A DNA stretch of 64,000 nucleotides, taken from positions 1 through 64,000 of the forward strand of contig CAITIX010000006.1 of assembly GCA_903892565.1 (NCBI GenBank), given 5' to 3'. How positions within the stretch are numbered: the first letter of the stretch is position 1; every line of letters begins with the position of its first letter. Made by a program: the position numbers and the translations under genes. The notes below the pieces were generated by a model that worked only from the letters and a program-made list of their open reading frames with translations, was not told where the DNA came from and did no database searches. Below, piece by piece: positions 25,622 to 33,201 of the stretch. The DNA comes from an uncultured Acidobacteriia bacterium. Its GTDB lineage: Bacteria > Acidobacteriota > Terriglobia > Bryobacterales > Bryobacteraceae.

Positions 25622-25780
25622 GTGGCGGGTGGTGTGGAAGACGCCATGGAAGACGCCATGGAAGATGCCATGGAAGATGCCGTGGCAGATGCCGTGGCAG
25701 ATGCCGTGGCAGATGCTGTGACACCCAAACGGCAACGGACTGATGCGGGATATATCGCGTCAGCCAAAGATGACAAGTGA
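25622..25780 (+). CDS. Small ORF with EDAM/ADAV repeats, in frame after a stop
   Basis: A 52-codon open frame (GTG start, stop 25778-25780), too short for the ORF track. It is in the same frame as the preceding 640-aa protein, separated from it only by the TAA at 25616-25618 and one codon. It encodes VEDAMEDAMEDA then VADAVADAVADA, then TPKRQRTDAGYIASAKDDK. No ribosome-binding site is evident. It may be a former or read-through C-terminus of the upstream protein, an independent small protein, or non-coding minisatellite that happens to stay open. Translation is unproven. Confidence 0.35.
   Translation: MAGGVEDAMEDAMEDAMEDAVADAVADAVADAVTPKRQRTDAGYIASAKDDK
25634..25717 (+). repeat. 12-bp minisatellite, seven units
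   Basis: Seven tandem 12-base units: GTGGAAGACGCC, three ATGGAAGAYGCC, then three GTGGCAGATGCY. The first four and last three form two homogeneous blocks. The unit length keeps frame. It lies between the Pro-rich gene and the TPR gene and is a candidate variable-number locus. Confidence 0.92.
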
Positions 25781-25832
25781 GACGGGCAGTTTCGCGAAGA
25801 TCCGCGAAGCACGTGGAATAGGGAATCAGGGA

Positions 25833-27512
25833 ATGTCGGATTCAGTTCAACAAAATGTCTTCTTCGTAGATGACGAATTAATTGAAAGGCTGATGCGTGG
25901 CGACGACCTCGCGCCAGCCGGCAAGCCCAAACGCGCTGTGCAATCCGTGGCCTTGGCGCGAGCGCTCGAGCTTGTGTCGAATGGTCTGTTGGAAGACGCC
26001 ATCCGCGAACTAGAGCAAGCCGCCCAGCAAGGTGAAAACACCACCGACATTCATTCCTCCCTCGCTCATCTCTATTTTGAGCGCCAATCCTGGGAACCGG
26101 CCGCAGCGGAATATCGCAAAGTTCTTGCACTCGATCCTTTCCATCGCGCCGCTCACTACAACTTGGGACTGTGTCTCGAGCGCATGGAAGCCTTCGAGGA
26201 AGCCTCACGGGAATTCGAGGCGGAATCGCAAATCGATCCCAACAGCTGGCAGTCGGTGCTCGGTCGCGGGTTCTGTCTCTTGAAGCTGGGCAAACCGGAA
26301 GACGCGCTTGCGTGCTTCGATACCGCTCTCGAACTCAGCGGCCGCCAAGAAAAAAGCGTGAATCAGGACCGCATCCTGACGGGCCGCGCGATTGCGTTAC
26401 AGCAAATGGGACGTATGGAGGAAGCCGCCGACCTCTACAAGAAGCTGCTGCCTGCGGACCCGAACTCGCCCGGCCTATTGAGTAACTTTATCGCCGTCTC
26501 CATGGGGCGCAAGGACGACGCGCGCGTGAAGGAACTCGCCGAACGCCTGTTAAAGGTGCAGCCCGACGCTCCGCTCGCGCTCCAAGGGCTCACTGCCGTT
26601 GCGATCTCGCGCGGGGATTATAGCGCCGCGGTGCAGCACTGTTCGCAGCTGGTGAAAGTTGCGCCCGATTCCTACATTGGATGGTTCAACCTCGGCATCG
26701 CGTATCAGAAGACCGGTCGCTGGGAACAAGCCGGGAACGCCTACAAGGAAGCTGCTCTCATTCGCCCGTCGGCGATTGAGGCGAGCGCCAATCTGGGTGG
26801 TGTCCTGCAAGAGCGTGGCGATCTGCCTGGAGCCCGGCGTGCCTACGAGCGCGTCTTGAATGCGGCGCCGGAGTTGCCCGGTGCATTGTGGAACCTCGCC
26901 TTGCTCGCCGAACGCGAAGATCGTCCGGATGAAGCCGAATCGCTCTACCGCAGATTGGTCGCCGTAAATCCAGACTGGGAAGACTCCGCCTTCCGTCTCG
27001 GATTTTTGCAGCTCAAGAAGGGCAAATACACGGATGCGGCGCGAAGCTTTGAAATCTGTTTCCAGAAGCAGCCGAATGCGCCGGAACCGCTGCTGAATCA
27101 AGCCTTGGCCTACTGGAAGGGCGGGGATCTGCAGGCGGCTGCCGTGACCTACCAAAAACTCTTGGCGCTGGATCCCTCTCACTTGGATGCCATGCGCGCG
27201 TTGACCGCGATTGCCATTGAACGCAAAGATGCGAATGATGCGCTGGCAGCGCACGAAACATTTGTAGCCGCGGGCGGGCGTTCGGCGGAACTTTCCTTCA
27301 ACCTGGGATTACTGTTGCAGTCGCTGGGCGATTCCGCCCGCGCTGCGCAATTGTATCGCGCAGCGCTTGAAGTCCGGCCTGAATTCGGCGAGGCCCTGCT
27401 CAATCTGGGCCATGCATTGAAAGCCTCCGGTCAGGAGCAAGACGCCAAACAGGCTTGGAGCAAAGCCGTAGAAGCATCCCCCGAACTCGCGGCAAAGTAT
27501 TTTCCGCGATAG
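25833..27512 (+). CDS. Large tetratricopeptide-repeat protein
   Basis: 559 aa from the ATG at 25833, preferred over 25743 because the first 30 track codons overlap the minisatellite ORF frame and look non-conserved. Almost the entire protein is TPR units (about 12), e.g. AAHYNLGLCLERMEAFEEAS, IGWFNLGIAYQKTGRWEQA and GEALLNLGHALKASGQEQDA. No signal peptide, so a cytoplasmic scaffold is likely. The N-terminal segment FVDDELIERLMRGDDL precedes the repeats. Partners unknown; it is followed 20 bases later by a membrane protein gene in the same direction. Confidence 0.88.
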   Translation: MSDSVQQNVFFVDDELIERLMRGDDLAPAGKPKRAVQSVALARALELVSNGLLEDAIRELEQAAQQGENTTDIHSSLAHLYFERQSWEPAAAEYRKVLALDPFHRAAHYNLGLCLERMEAFEEASREFEAESQIDPNSWQSVLGRGFCLLKLGKPEDALACFDTALELSGRQEKSVNQDRILTGRAIALQQMGRMEEAADLYKKLLPADPNSPGLLSNFIAVSMGRKDDARVKELAERLLKVQPDAPLALQGLTAVAISRGDYSAAVQHCSQLVKVAPDSYIGWFNLGIAYQKTGRWEQAGNAYKEAALIRPSAIEASANLGGVLQERGDLPGARRAYERVLNAAPELPGALWNLALLAEREDRPDEAESLYRRLVAVNPDWEDSAFRLGFLQLKKGKYTDAARSFEICFQKQPNAPEPLLNQALAYWKGGDLQAAAVTYQKLLALDPSHLDAMRALTAIAIERKDANDALAAHETFVAAGGRSAELSFNLGLLLQSLGDSARAAQLYRAALEVRPEFGEALLNLGHALKASGQEQDAKQAWSKAVEASPELAAKYFPR

Positions 27513-27532
27513 CGAATCGCTATCATAGTTGT

Positions 27533-28549
27533 TTGGCTGACCAAGAATCGAAAAGCGTCCGCAAGAAGGCGCTGCTTGTCGTCATCAATGCACTTTCGAT
27601 CGCCAGTCTGTATTGGGCTCTGCGCGACGCGCACCTGAGCGAGCTCCGGGACGATCTGACAACGCTCAGTTGGTGGTGGGTTGTCATCGCATTGATCTGC
27701 GGAGCGGCCATGTACTTATGGCAGGCGGTTCGCTGGCAAACACTGCTGCGGCCTGTGGAAGGCATCGGCTTCTGGGAACTGGCTCGCGCCATCTACGTGG
27801 GCATGTTCGCCAACGAAATTTTGCCGCTGCGCGCAGGCGAAGTGCTCCGCTGCTATCTGCTCAGCTCGCGCACCCCTCTTCCCTTCTCCGTATCGCTGAC
27901 CAGCGCACTTCTCGAACGCGTCTTTGACGGCATCTGGTTGTGCCTGTCGATATTTCTGGTCGTGGGTTTCGTGCCCATGCCGCACGCCCAACATCTTTGG
28001 CTGGTGGATAGTGGCGCCGTGTTAGCGCTCCTTGTTTTTGCCGGTGCCCTGCTACTCAGTTTCGCTCTCTTCCGCCGGCATCATGCGCCCTCTGTGCTCC
28101 CGGAGGGCCGTTGGAAAAAGCAGTTTAACGTGCTGGTCGCCGATTTGGAAATCATCGGCCACTCGCGCTATCTTTCCATCTCGTTCCTGCAGAGCCTTCC
28201 CTTCTTGCTCATCCAAGCTGTCCCCATGTACGCTGCGTTTCGCGCGTATGGGTTCGATCTGCCGTGGGAAGCGGCGTTCGCTGTCGCCGTCATTCTGCGA
28301 CTGGGTTCGGCAGTGCCGCAAGCGCCCGGAAATCTCGGGTTGTTCCAATTCCTGACACGAGAATGTCTGGAAAAGATCTTCAACGTGGTGCCGGATGAAG
28401 CCGCGCGCTTCTCGCTTGTGTTGTGGGGGCTCGTAACACTGCCGCTGCTGGTTTCCGGCGCCATCTCGCTCGCCGTGACCGGAATCAAACTGGGCGACTT
28501 GCATCAGGCTGCGCAAAACCAGAACGAAGAACTATCGCGCTCCCGCTAG
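27533..28549 (+). CDS. UPF0104/lysylphosphatidylglycerol synthase transmembrane-domain-type protein
   Basis: About 338 aa from a TTG at 27533, the first start after the TPR gene's stop; the GTG at 27562 is an alternative. About eight transmembrane helices with the family signature LRAGEVLRCYLLSSR near residue 100 and VPQAPGNLGLFQFLTRE in the last third (the conserved P-G-xx-G-xx-E of UPF0104/AglD2-like proteins). There is no aminoacyl-transfer domain, so this is the stand-alone flippase-like membrane module, often beside glycosyltransferases. A convergent glycosyltransferase gene overlaps its end by 18 bases. Confidence 0.85.
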   Translation: MADQESKSVRKKALLVVINALSIASLYWALRDAHLSELRDDLTTLSWWWVVIALICGAAMYLWQAVRWQTLLRPVEGIGFWELARAIYVGMFANEILPLRAGEVLRCYLLSSRTPLPFSVSLTSALLERVFDGIWLCLSIFLVVGFVPMPHAQHLWLVDSGAVLALLVFAGALLLSFALFRRHHAPSVLPEGRWKKQFNVLVADLEIIGHSRYLSISFLQSLPFLLIQAVPMYAAFRAYGFDLPWEAAFAVAVILRLGSAVPQAPGNLGLFQFLTRECLEKIFNVVPDEAARFSLVLWGLVTLPLLVSGAISLAVTGIKLGDLHQAAQNQNEELSRSR

Positions 28550-29566
28550 GAGCGACTGGTAAACATCCCACGTCTTCGTAACCGCCGCTTCCCACGGAAA
28601 CATTCGCGCACGCACCAGTCCGCGTTGCGCCATCTGCGCGCGTAGTTCATCACTCGCCGCCAGTCGCTTCAACTCCACCGCAAGCTGATCCACGTTGGTC
28701 GGATCCACCAGAATCGCCGCATCTCCCGCGGCTTCCGGCAGCGCCGAGCGATCTGACGTGATCACGGGAATTCCATGTGCCATCGCCTCCAGCACCGGAA
28801 TGCCGAATCCTTCGTCGAGCGACGGGAACGCAAAGATGCTCGCGCGCGCATACAGCGATTCCAGCACAGCATTGCTCACGTAACCCAACACATCAATGCT
28901 GGCTTTGCGCGGGCTCTCCTCGATCGCACGCAACTCGGGCGCAGCTTCGAACCCATCCGTCGCGCCGGCTAGCGTGAGCCGCCAACCCGCGGGCATACTC
29001 TCAAACGCCCTCACTAGGCGAGCGACATTCTTGCGACGCTGAATGGCGCCCACAAAGAGCACCAGTTTTTCGCGCGCCACAGGAGCCCCCGCGCCTGCCA
29101 CCATGCGCACACCATGAGGGATCACGTGAATTCGCGAGGCTTCCACGCCCAGCAGTTCCTTCACGTGCGCGGCGGTGAACTGCGATACGGCGATGATCGC
29201 GTCGCTATTCTGCGCAGCGTGCCGTGCCTGCTCGGCAAACCGTGCCCGAAACTCGGGGGTGGAGTATTCTCCGGTGAGGGCGAACAGGTCGTGAAACGTG
29301 CACACGGTGCGACGCGCCCGAACATCCACACGCTGATTCAGCGCATGGAACAGGTCCCCGCCGGGAGCGCCGCGCAGAAGCCGCCGCGATGCGTTCGACG
29401 GCAGCGAATCCCCGAACGACTTCCACAGCCGGTGAGGACGATAGTAGTAAAGAAACCGCTGCTCCGGATGCGCGCGCGCCAATCCAAATAGGATTTCGCG
29501 CGAATACACGCCGACTCCCGAGAGATTCCGGCCAAGGCTATAGGTGGCGTCGAGGGCGATTCGCAA
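28532..29566 (-). CDS. Glycosyltransferase family 4 protein
   Basis: GT-B-fold sugar transferase, about 344 aa. The track ORF is 464 aa, but its first 120 codons overlap the upstream response-regulator gene antisense-like and contain no family features; the typical GT4 beginning RIALDATYSLGRNLSGVGVY follows a TTG codon at 29566, 8 bases after the upstream stop. Donor-side motifs: LFVGAIQRRKNVARLVRAF, FAFPSLDEGFGIPVLEAMA (EX7E) and ITSDRSALPEAAGDAAILVDP. The substrate is unknown; the neighbourhood suggests cell-surface glycan. It is the third gene of a minus-strand series. Confidence 0.88.
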   Translation of the reverse strand: MRIALDATYSLGRNLSGVGVYSREILFGLARAHPEQRFLYYYRPHRLWKSFGDSLPSNASRRLLRGAPGGDLFHALNQRVDVRARRTVCTFHDLFALTGEYSTPEFRARFAEQARHAAQNSDAIIAVSQFTAAHVKELLGVEASRIHVIPHGVRMVAGAGAPVAREKLVLFVGAIQRRKNVARLVRAFESMPAGWRLTLAGATDGFEAAPELRAIEESPRKASIDVLGYVSNAVLESLYARASIFAFPSLDEGFGIPVLEAMAHGIPVITSDRSALPEAAGDAAILVDPTNVDQLAVELKRLAASDELRAQMAQRGLVRARMFPWEAAVTKTWDVYQSLLAGAR

Positions 29567-29574
29567 CTCGACTG

Positions 29575-30438
29575 TTATGTTCGCATGGCCATGACCTTCG
29601 GCGTAAGGTCCATCTCGGCCTGTTCGATCAATATTTCGAGCGGAGCGGGATGCGAAAAATCGAACATTGCCGCGCCAATCGCAATCTGGTTCTCGCGGGC
29701 GGCAGTATGAATGCGTGACCAGGCGGCTTCGAGCGATTCGCCAGCGGAGTCGAACAAGGTCAGCCCAAAACGAAACTCTGCCACGCGCGCGACAATGTCG
29801 GTCGGCGCAGCGACGCGCCGCAACCACTCCGCGCTTTCGATCAAGAGAAGATCCTGCCGCTCGCCCACATCCTGCGCCCGCGCCATACTTTCGCGTGGTT
29901 CGGCGATCACCAGCATCCAGCGGCAACAGAATCTTTCCGCCAGCTTGCGGTCGCGTTCGGCCAGCGCCAAAAATGCCGTGCGATTCAGTAAGCCGGTCAG
30001 TGGATCATCCATGCGTGCCGCCCGCGCCCCCGCCAGTATCCGATGCCGCTCGATGGCGTTCCCCAGCGAGCGCGCCAAAGGCTCCGCGTCCACGTCGTGT
30101 GAGATCAGGAAGTCCTGCGCCCCTTCGCGCATGAGCCGGATCGCAAGGTCCACATCATCCGGTTGCGCAATCAGCACGACGGGCGTTTGTGGCGCGGCGG
30201 CTTGCAGACGGCGGAATTCATCCAGCGCCCGAGTGCCGCATAGTGCCAAGTCCAGCACAATCGCATCCACGGGCGAGTCCGTCACAATCTCCACCGCGAA
30301 GTCAATCGACAGCGCGTGCAGTGCTTGAATATTCACCCAGCCCCGCCAATGCCTGCCGTTCTGGATCTCTTCCACAACATCCTGCAGAAATAGGATCTGT
30401 TCGGAACTGTCGGTTGCAATCAGGATCTTGAGACTCAT
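29575..30438 (-). CDS. Receiver-like and degenerate GGDEF protein
   Basis: 287 aa. Residues 1-140 resemble a CheY-type receiver: ILIATDSSEQ, the phospho-acceptor-like VLDLALCG and GAQDFLISHD, where the usual Lys is absent. Residues 145-280 have a GGDEF-domain frame that keeps DDPLTGLLNRTAF. The signature loop, normally VARYGGDEFAVLL, reads VARVAEFRFGLTL, so the catalytic GGDEF is lost and diguanylate cyclase activity is not expected. It could be a c-di-GMP or protein-binding platform. It sits 87 bases downstream of the sigma-54 activator, which has no receiver of its own. Confidence 0.82.
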   Translation of the reverse strand: MSLKILIATDSSEQILFLQDVVEEIQNGRHWRGWVNIQALHALSIDFAVEIVTDSPVDAIVLDLALCGTRALDEFRRLQAAAPQTPVVLIAQPDDVDLAIRLMREGAQDFLISHDVDAEPLARSLGNAIERHRILAGARAARMDDPLTGLLNRTAFLALAERDRKLAERFCCRWMLVIAEPRESMARAQDVGERQDLLLIESAEWLRRVAAPTDIVARVAEFRFGLTLFDSAGESLEAAWSRIHTAARENQIAIGAAMFDFSHPAPLEILIEQAEMDLTPKVMAMRT

Positions 30439-30525
30439 GGCTGACAAATTAGTGCGCGAAAAACAGGAAGTTTCTCAAGAGATTCTGGGAGCTTTCCGCA
30501 GCGCACGTCGGATTGCCCTGAAACA

Positions 30526-31539
30526 TTAACAGGCGAGTTCGTATTCCTTCAATTTCCGGTAGAGAGTCGTGCGTCCGATGCCCAGCAGATGCGCGGCCAC
30601 CGCTCGATCGCCCTTCGTGCAGTCCAGCGCATTGAGAATCGCGCGGCGTTCGAGTTCCGCCAGCGGAACAATGGTCGGCACAGACGATGGCTCCGTCGAC
30701 AAGTCTCCGAAATCCTGGCGCGACATGCCGGCGTCGGCTCCCGCAGCGGCCATCAGGTAGTTCGACTTCTTCTGGATCAGATGGTTCTGCAGATTCGAAG
30801 GGAGATCGGCCACGTGCAGCAGTGGACCCGAGTTCACGGCCACCATATGTTGCACGCAATTTTCCAACTCGCGGATGTTACCTGGCCAATCGTAGGAGAT
30901 CAGAACTTCCAGCGCTTCCGAAGTCAGCGAATAGTTGCCGCCGACGCGCGTCAGAAAGTGGTTGATCAACGATGGAATATCTTCCTTGCGTTCGCGCAGC
31001 GGCGAAAGGCGGATGTTGATCACGTTCAGGCGGAAGTACAGGTCGCGCCGGAACGTTCCTTTTTCCACTTCCTTTGCCAAGTCGCGATTCGTCGCCGCGA
31101 TGATGCGGAAATCCGAACGGCGGCTCGTGAGCGATCCCACCGGGCGGAATTCTTTTTCCTGCAACACGCGCAGCAGTTTGGCCTGCAAGTCCAGCGGGAG
31201 CTCGCCGATTTCGTCGAAGAAGGCCGTGCCACCATTGGCCGCTTCAATTAATCCGATCTTGGTCATTGCCGCGCCGGTAAAAGCACCCTTCACGTGACCG
31301 AACAATTCGCTTTCCATCAACGGCCCGACCATGGCCGAACAATCGATGGTGACGAACGGTCCCTGCGGGTTTATATTATGGATGGCGCGCGCCACTACCT
31401 CTTTACCAGTGCCGGTCTCTCCCAAAAGGAGAGCCGGCCACCGGCATTTGCCCAGTTTCTCGATCATGCGGATCACTTGACGAGTCCGCGGGGATTCTCC
31501 GATAAGGACGTGGCGAGTTTCTTCTAGATTCGCTAGCAT
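30526..31539 (-). CDS. Sigma-54-dependent transcriptional activator without receiver
   Basis: 337-aa bacterial enhancer-binding protein of AAA+ plus Fis-type HTH. Seen: Walker A GETGTGKE, the sigma-54 contact loop KGAFTGA, Walker B GGTAFFDEIGE, arginine-finger region RRDLYFRLNV and a C-terminal HTH (AVAAHLLGIGRTTLYRKL). There is only about 20 residues before the AAA+ domain, so it has no sensor or receiver and must be controlled by another protein or by its level. The downstream receiver/GGDEF-like protein is a candidate partner. A 7-bp inverted repeat lies 26-49 bases upstream of its ATG. Confidence 0.94.
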   Translation of the reverse strand: MLANLEETRHVLIGESPRTRQVIRMIEKLGKCRWPALLLGETGTGKEVVARAIHNINPQGPFVTIDCSAMVGPLMESELFGHVKGAFTGAAMTKIGLIEAANGGTAFFDEIGELPLDLQAKLLRVLQEKEFRPVGSLTSRRSDFRIIAATNRDLAKEVEKGTFRRDLYFRLNVINIRLSPLRERKEDIPSLINHFLTRVGGNYSLTSEALEVLISYDWPGNIRELENCVQHMVAVNSGPLLHVADLPSNLQNHLIQKKSNYLMAAAGADAGMSRQDFGDLSTEPSSVPTIVPLAELERRAILNALDCTKGDRAVAAHLLGIGRTTLYRKLKEYELAC

Positions 31540-31564
31540 TTTTTAGGCTTCGATTAAGGTTTTT

Positions 31565-31588
31565 CGTACAGCGAAATTAAACTGTACG
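31565..31588. promoter_or_regulatory. Inverted repeat CGTACAG-N10-CTGTACG
   Basis: Perfect 7-bp arms with a 10-base AT-rich spacer (CGAAATTAAA), just upstream of the sigma-54 activator start. The geometry suits a dimeric repressor or autoregulatory site for a Fis-type HTH. Only one copy is seen in the window. Confidence 0.5.
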
Positions 31589-31672
31589 CCGGATTTCTCG
31601 CTTCCTCAAGACCCGCCAACCGGGACTACGACTCATGTTCTTTAGGGTGGTGGCTACCCCCCTCTGAGGGGG

Positions 31673-32650
31673 TTACGGCACAATTGCTTCCATTTCGGGA
31701 CTGTAGCCTCCCAATTCAGGCACCACAATGGCCGCGCCCGTCTGTTTCCGGACGCGCATGGCAAGCGCCGCGGCCTGCTCCCGGGTCATCTCGCGCCCCA
31801 CCAAAACCTTCCACAGAGGAGGATTGCGCGAGGCGTCCACCAGCGTGCGAGCTACCGCAAATGCTTCCGTCATTGTCATACGGAGCGCCTCGGCGCGTTC
31901 CCGATCCACGAAGGCTCCCGCTTGGACGACGAAACGCGGCATCGACACGGTTACTGATGTGGGTGCTGAGGTTGCTTTCGAACGTGTTTCGGCCCGTGCA
32001 TCAGACGATGCATCAGGCGCCGCATACGACGACGCCCCCGAAGTTTGCTCCAGCGGGGACGGTGGTGCAGCGGCCGATTTTGTTTCTGCCGCCGTCGTCG
32101 TCGAAATTGTCGGCGGAGAAATCGTCGGTGGCGAAACTGCTGTCGGAGAAATTATCGTGGGAGAAGAGATTGCCGGAGTAGACATCGTCGGCGAAGTTGA
32201 CGCTGGAGAAGATGACGCCGGAAAACGTTTTGCCGGACCTGCCACCACCGTTAATCGAACACGCGCCGTGCCCGTACCGAGCATGTCGATTTCTTTTGCC
32301 GCCGTCTGCGAGAGATCGATCACGCGATGTCCCACGAACGGACCTCGATCGTTGATGCGAACGTCCACGCGTTTTCCGTTCGAGAGATTTTCTACTTCAA
32401 CCCAAGTTTGAAACGGAAGCTTGCGATGCGCGGCGGTGAGATTGTACATGTCATAGGTCTCTCCTGAGGCCGTTTGTCTTCCGTGATACGGAGTGCCGTA
32501 CCAACTCGCGACACCAACTTCCGTTTTTTTTATTCGCGCTGGTGGCGGAGCAAGTGCGCCGCGATTTGTGTGGTGAGCGCAGCTCGCCACGATCGCGGCA
32601 AATGCGATGATGAGCGTCTCACCCGCATGAATAGGCCTTGTGATGCGCAT
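31673..32650 (-). CDS. rlpA: RlpA-like lytic transglycosylase lipoprotein with SPOR domain
   Basis: Outer-membrane-anchored septal-ring protein that cleaves stem-less peptidoglycan in characterised homologues. 325 aa: lipobox AAIVASC at about residue 24, RlpA double-psi barrel (about 45-140; [36 protein letters not shown]), a Ser/Thr/Pro-rich linker (about 145-235) with repeats such as [16 protein letters not shown], and a C-terminal SPOR domain (about 240-315; [17 protein letters not shown]). A hairpin ACCCCC/GGGGGT directly follows the stop, without a T tract. Transcribed divergently from the small Lys/Ala gene. Confidence 0.93.
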   Translation of the reverse strand: MRITRPIHAGETLIIAFAAIVASCAHHTNRGALAPPPARIKKTEVGVASWYGTPYHGRQTASGETYDMYNLTAAHRKLPFQTWVEVENLSNGKRVDVRINDRGPFVGHRVIDLSQTAAKEIDMLGTGTARVRLTVVAGPAKRFPASSSPASTSPTMSTPAISSPTIISPTAVSPPTISPPTISTTTAAETKSAAAPPSPLEQTSGASSYAAPDASSDARAETRSKATSAPTSVTVSMPRFVVQAGAFVDRERAEALRMTMTEAFAVARTLVDASRNPPLWKVLVGREMTREQAAALAMRVRKQTGAAIVVPELGGYSPEMEAIVP

Positions 32651-32753
32651 CCGTTCCTTGAAACAATTCTACTATTTTACGTTTTTGCGTGCCGAGCGAT
32701 GTTTGCTCTGCCTCCATCGTCCTCTTCGTGTCAAGAGGCGATGCATTTTTTTC

Positions 32754-32782
32754 TTGACATTCTTATGTAAACCACCTTATAA
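32754..32782 (+). promoter_or_regulatory. Near-consensus sigma-70 promoter
   Basis: Perfect -35 TTGACA (32754-32759), 17-base spacer, -10 TTATAA (32777-32782). It points at the 21-codon gene; the expected start site near 32790 gives a leader of about 55 bases. It is the best promoter seen in the window. Confidence 0.8.
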
Positions 32783-32844
32783 AGGGGACACGACCGCGCT
32801 CTCTTTTGAGATGCGCGAAATCTGATGTAAAGGGAGAATCAATC

Positions 32845-32910
32845 ATGAAGAACGCAACCAAGAAGAAGGCGGCCCCGAAGAAGAAAGCTGCTGCGAAGAA
32901 AAAGAAGTAG
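32845..32910 (+). CDS. 21-aa Lys/Ala-rich small protein (histone-H1-tail-like)
   Basis: Missed by the ORF track because of its length. 21 codons, ATG 32845 to TAG 32908-32910, with AGGGAGA at 32831 as a plausible ribosome-binding site. The product is MKNATKKKAAPKKKAAAKK plus KK: 12 Lys, 6 Ala and almost nothing else, so it cannot fold alone and should bind nucleic acid or acidic surfaces. The composition resembles the C-terminal tails of histone H1 and bacterial H1-like proteins such as HctA and AlgP. It is a stand-alone transcription unit: near-consensus promoter upstream and three tandem terminators downstream. That packaging argues for a real, strongly expressed gene or RNA. Function unknown. 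Confidence 0.7.
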   Translation: MKNATKKKAAPKKKAAAKKKK

Positions 32911-32946
32911 CTCTATCGGGCTCGCAATAGCGAGTTTGATCTAACC

Positions 32947-33037
32947 CGGCCCCGAGCAATCGGGGCCGTTTTTATTTGTGTCCCGAGCAATCGGGGCCGT
33001 TTTTATTTGTGTCCCGAGCAATCGGGGCTTTCTTATT
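32947..33037 (+). terminator. Tandem triplicated rho-independent terminator
   Basis: First hairpin: perfect 9-bp stem CGGCCCCGA-GCAA-TCGGGGCCG then TTTTTATTT. The 31-base segment beginning CCCGAGCAATCGGGGCCG is then repeated exactly at 32982 and with changes at 33013 (ending CTTTCTTATTT), giving three successive GCAA-loop hairpins each followed by T-rich sequence. The bases from 33043 to the convergent thioredoxin-like gene show nothing I can name. Confidence 0.93.
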
Positions 33038-33201
33038 TGCAGAAAGCGATACTGAGCACAACGAACGCCCGGGCAGAGGCATGGTAAACCCCGGACGTGA
33101 GTGCGGGGATATACTTGCAGGCGCGATCACGCGTGGATATCTCCTCGGCTTCGCGGCTCGCGGTTCTACTTCCCGCCGTCCACCACAATGCCGAAGACGT
33201 C

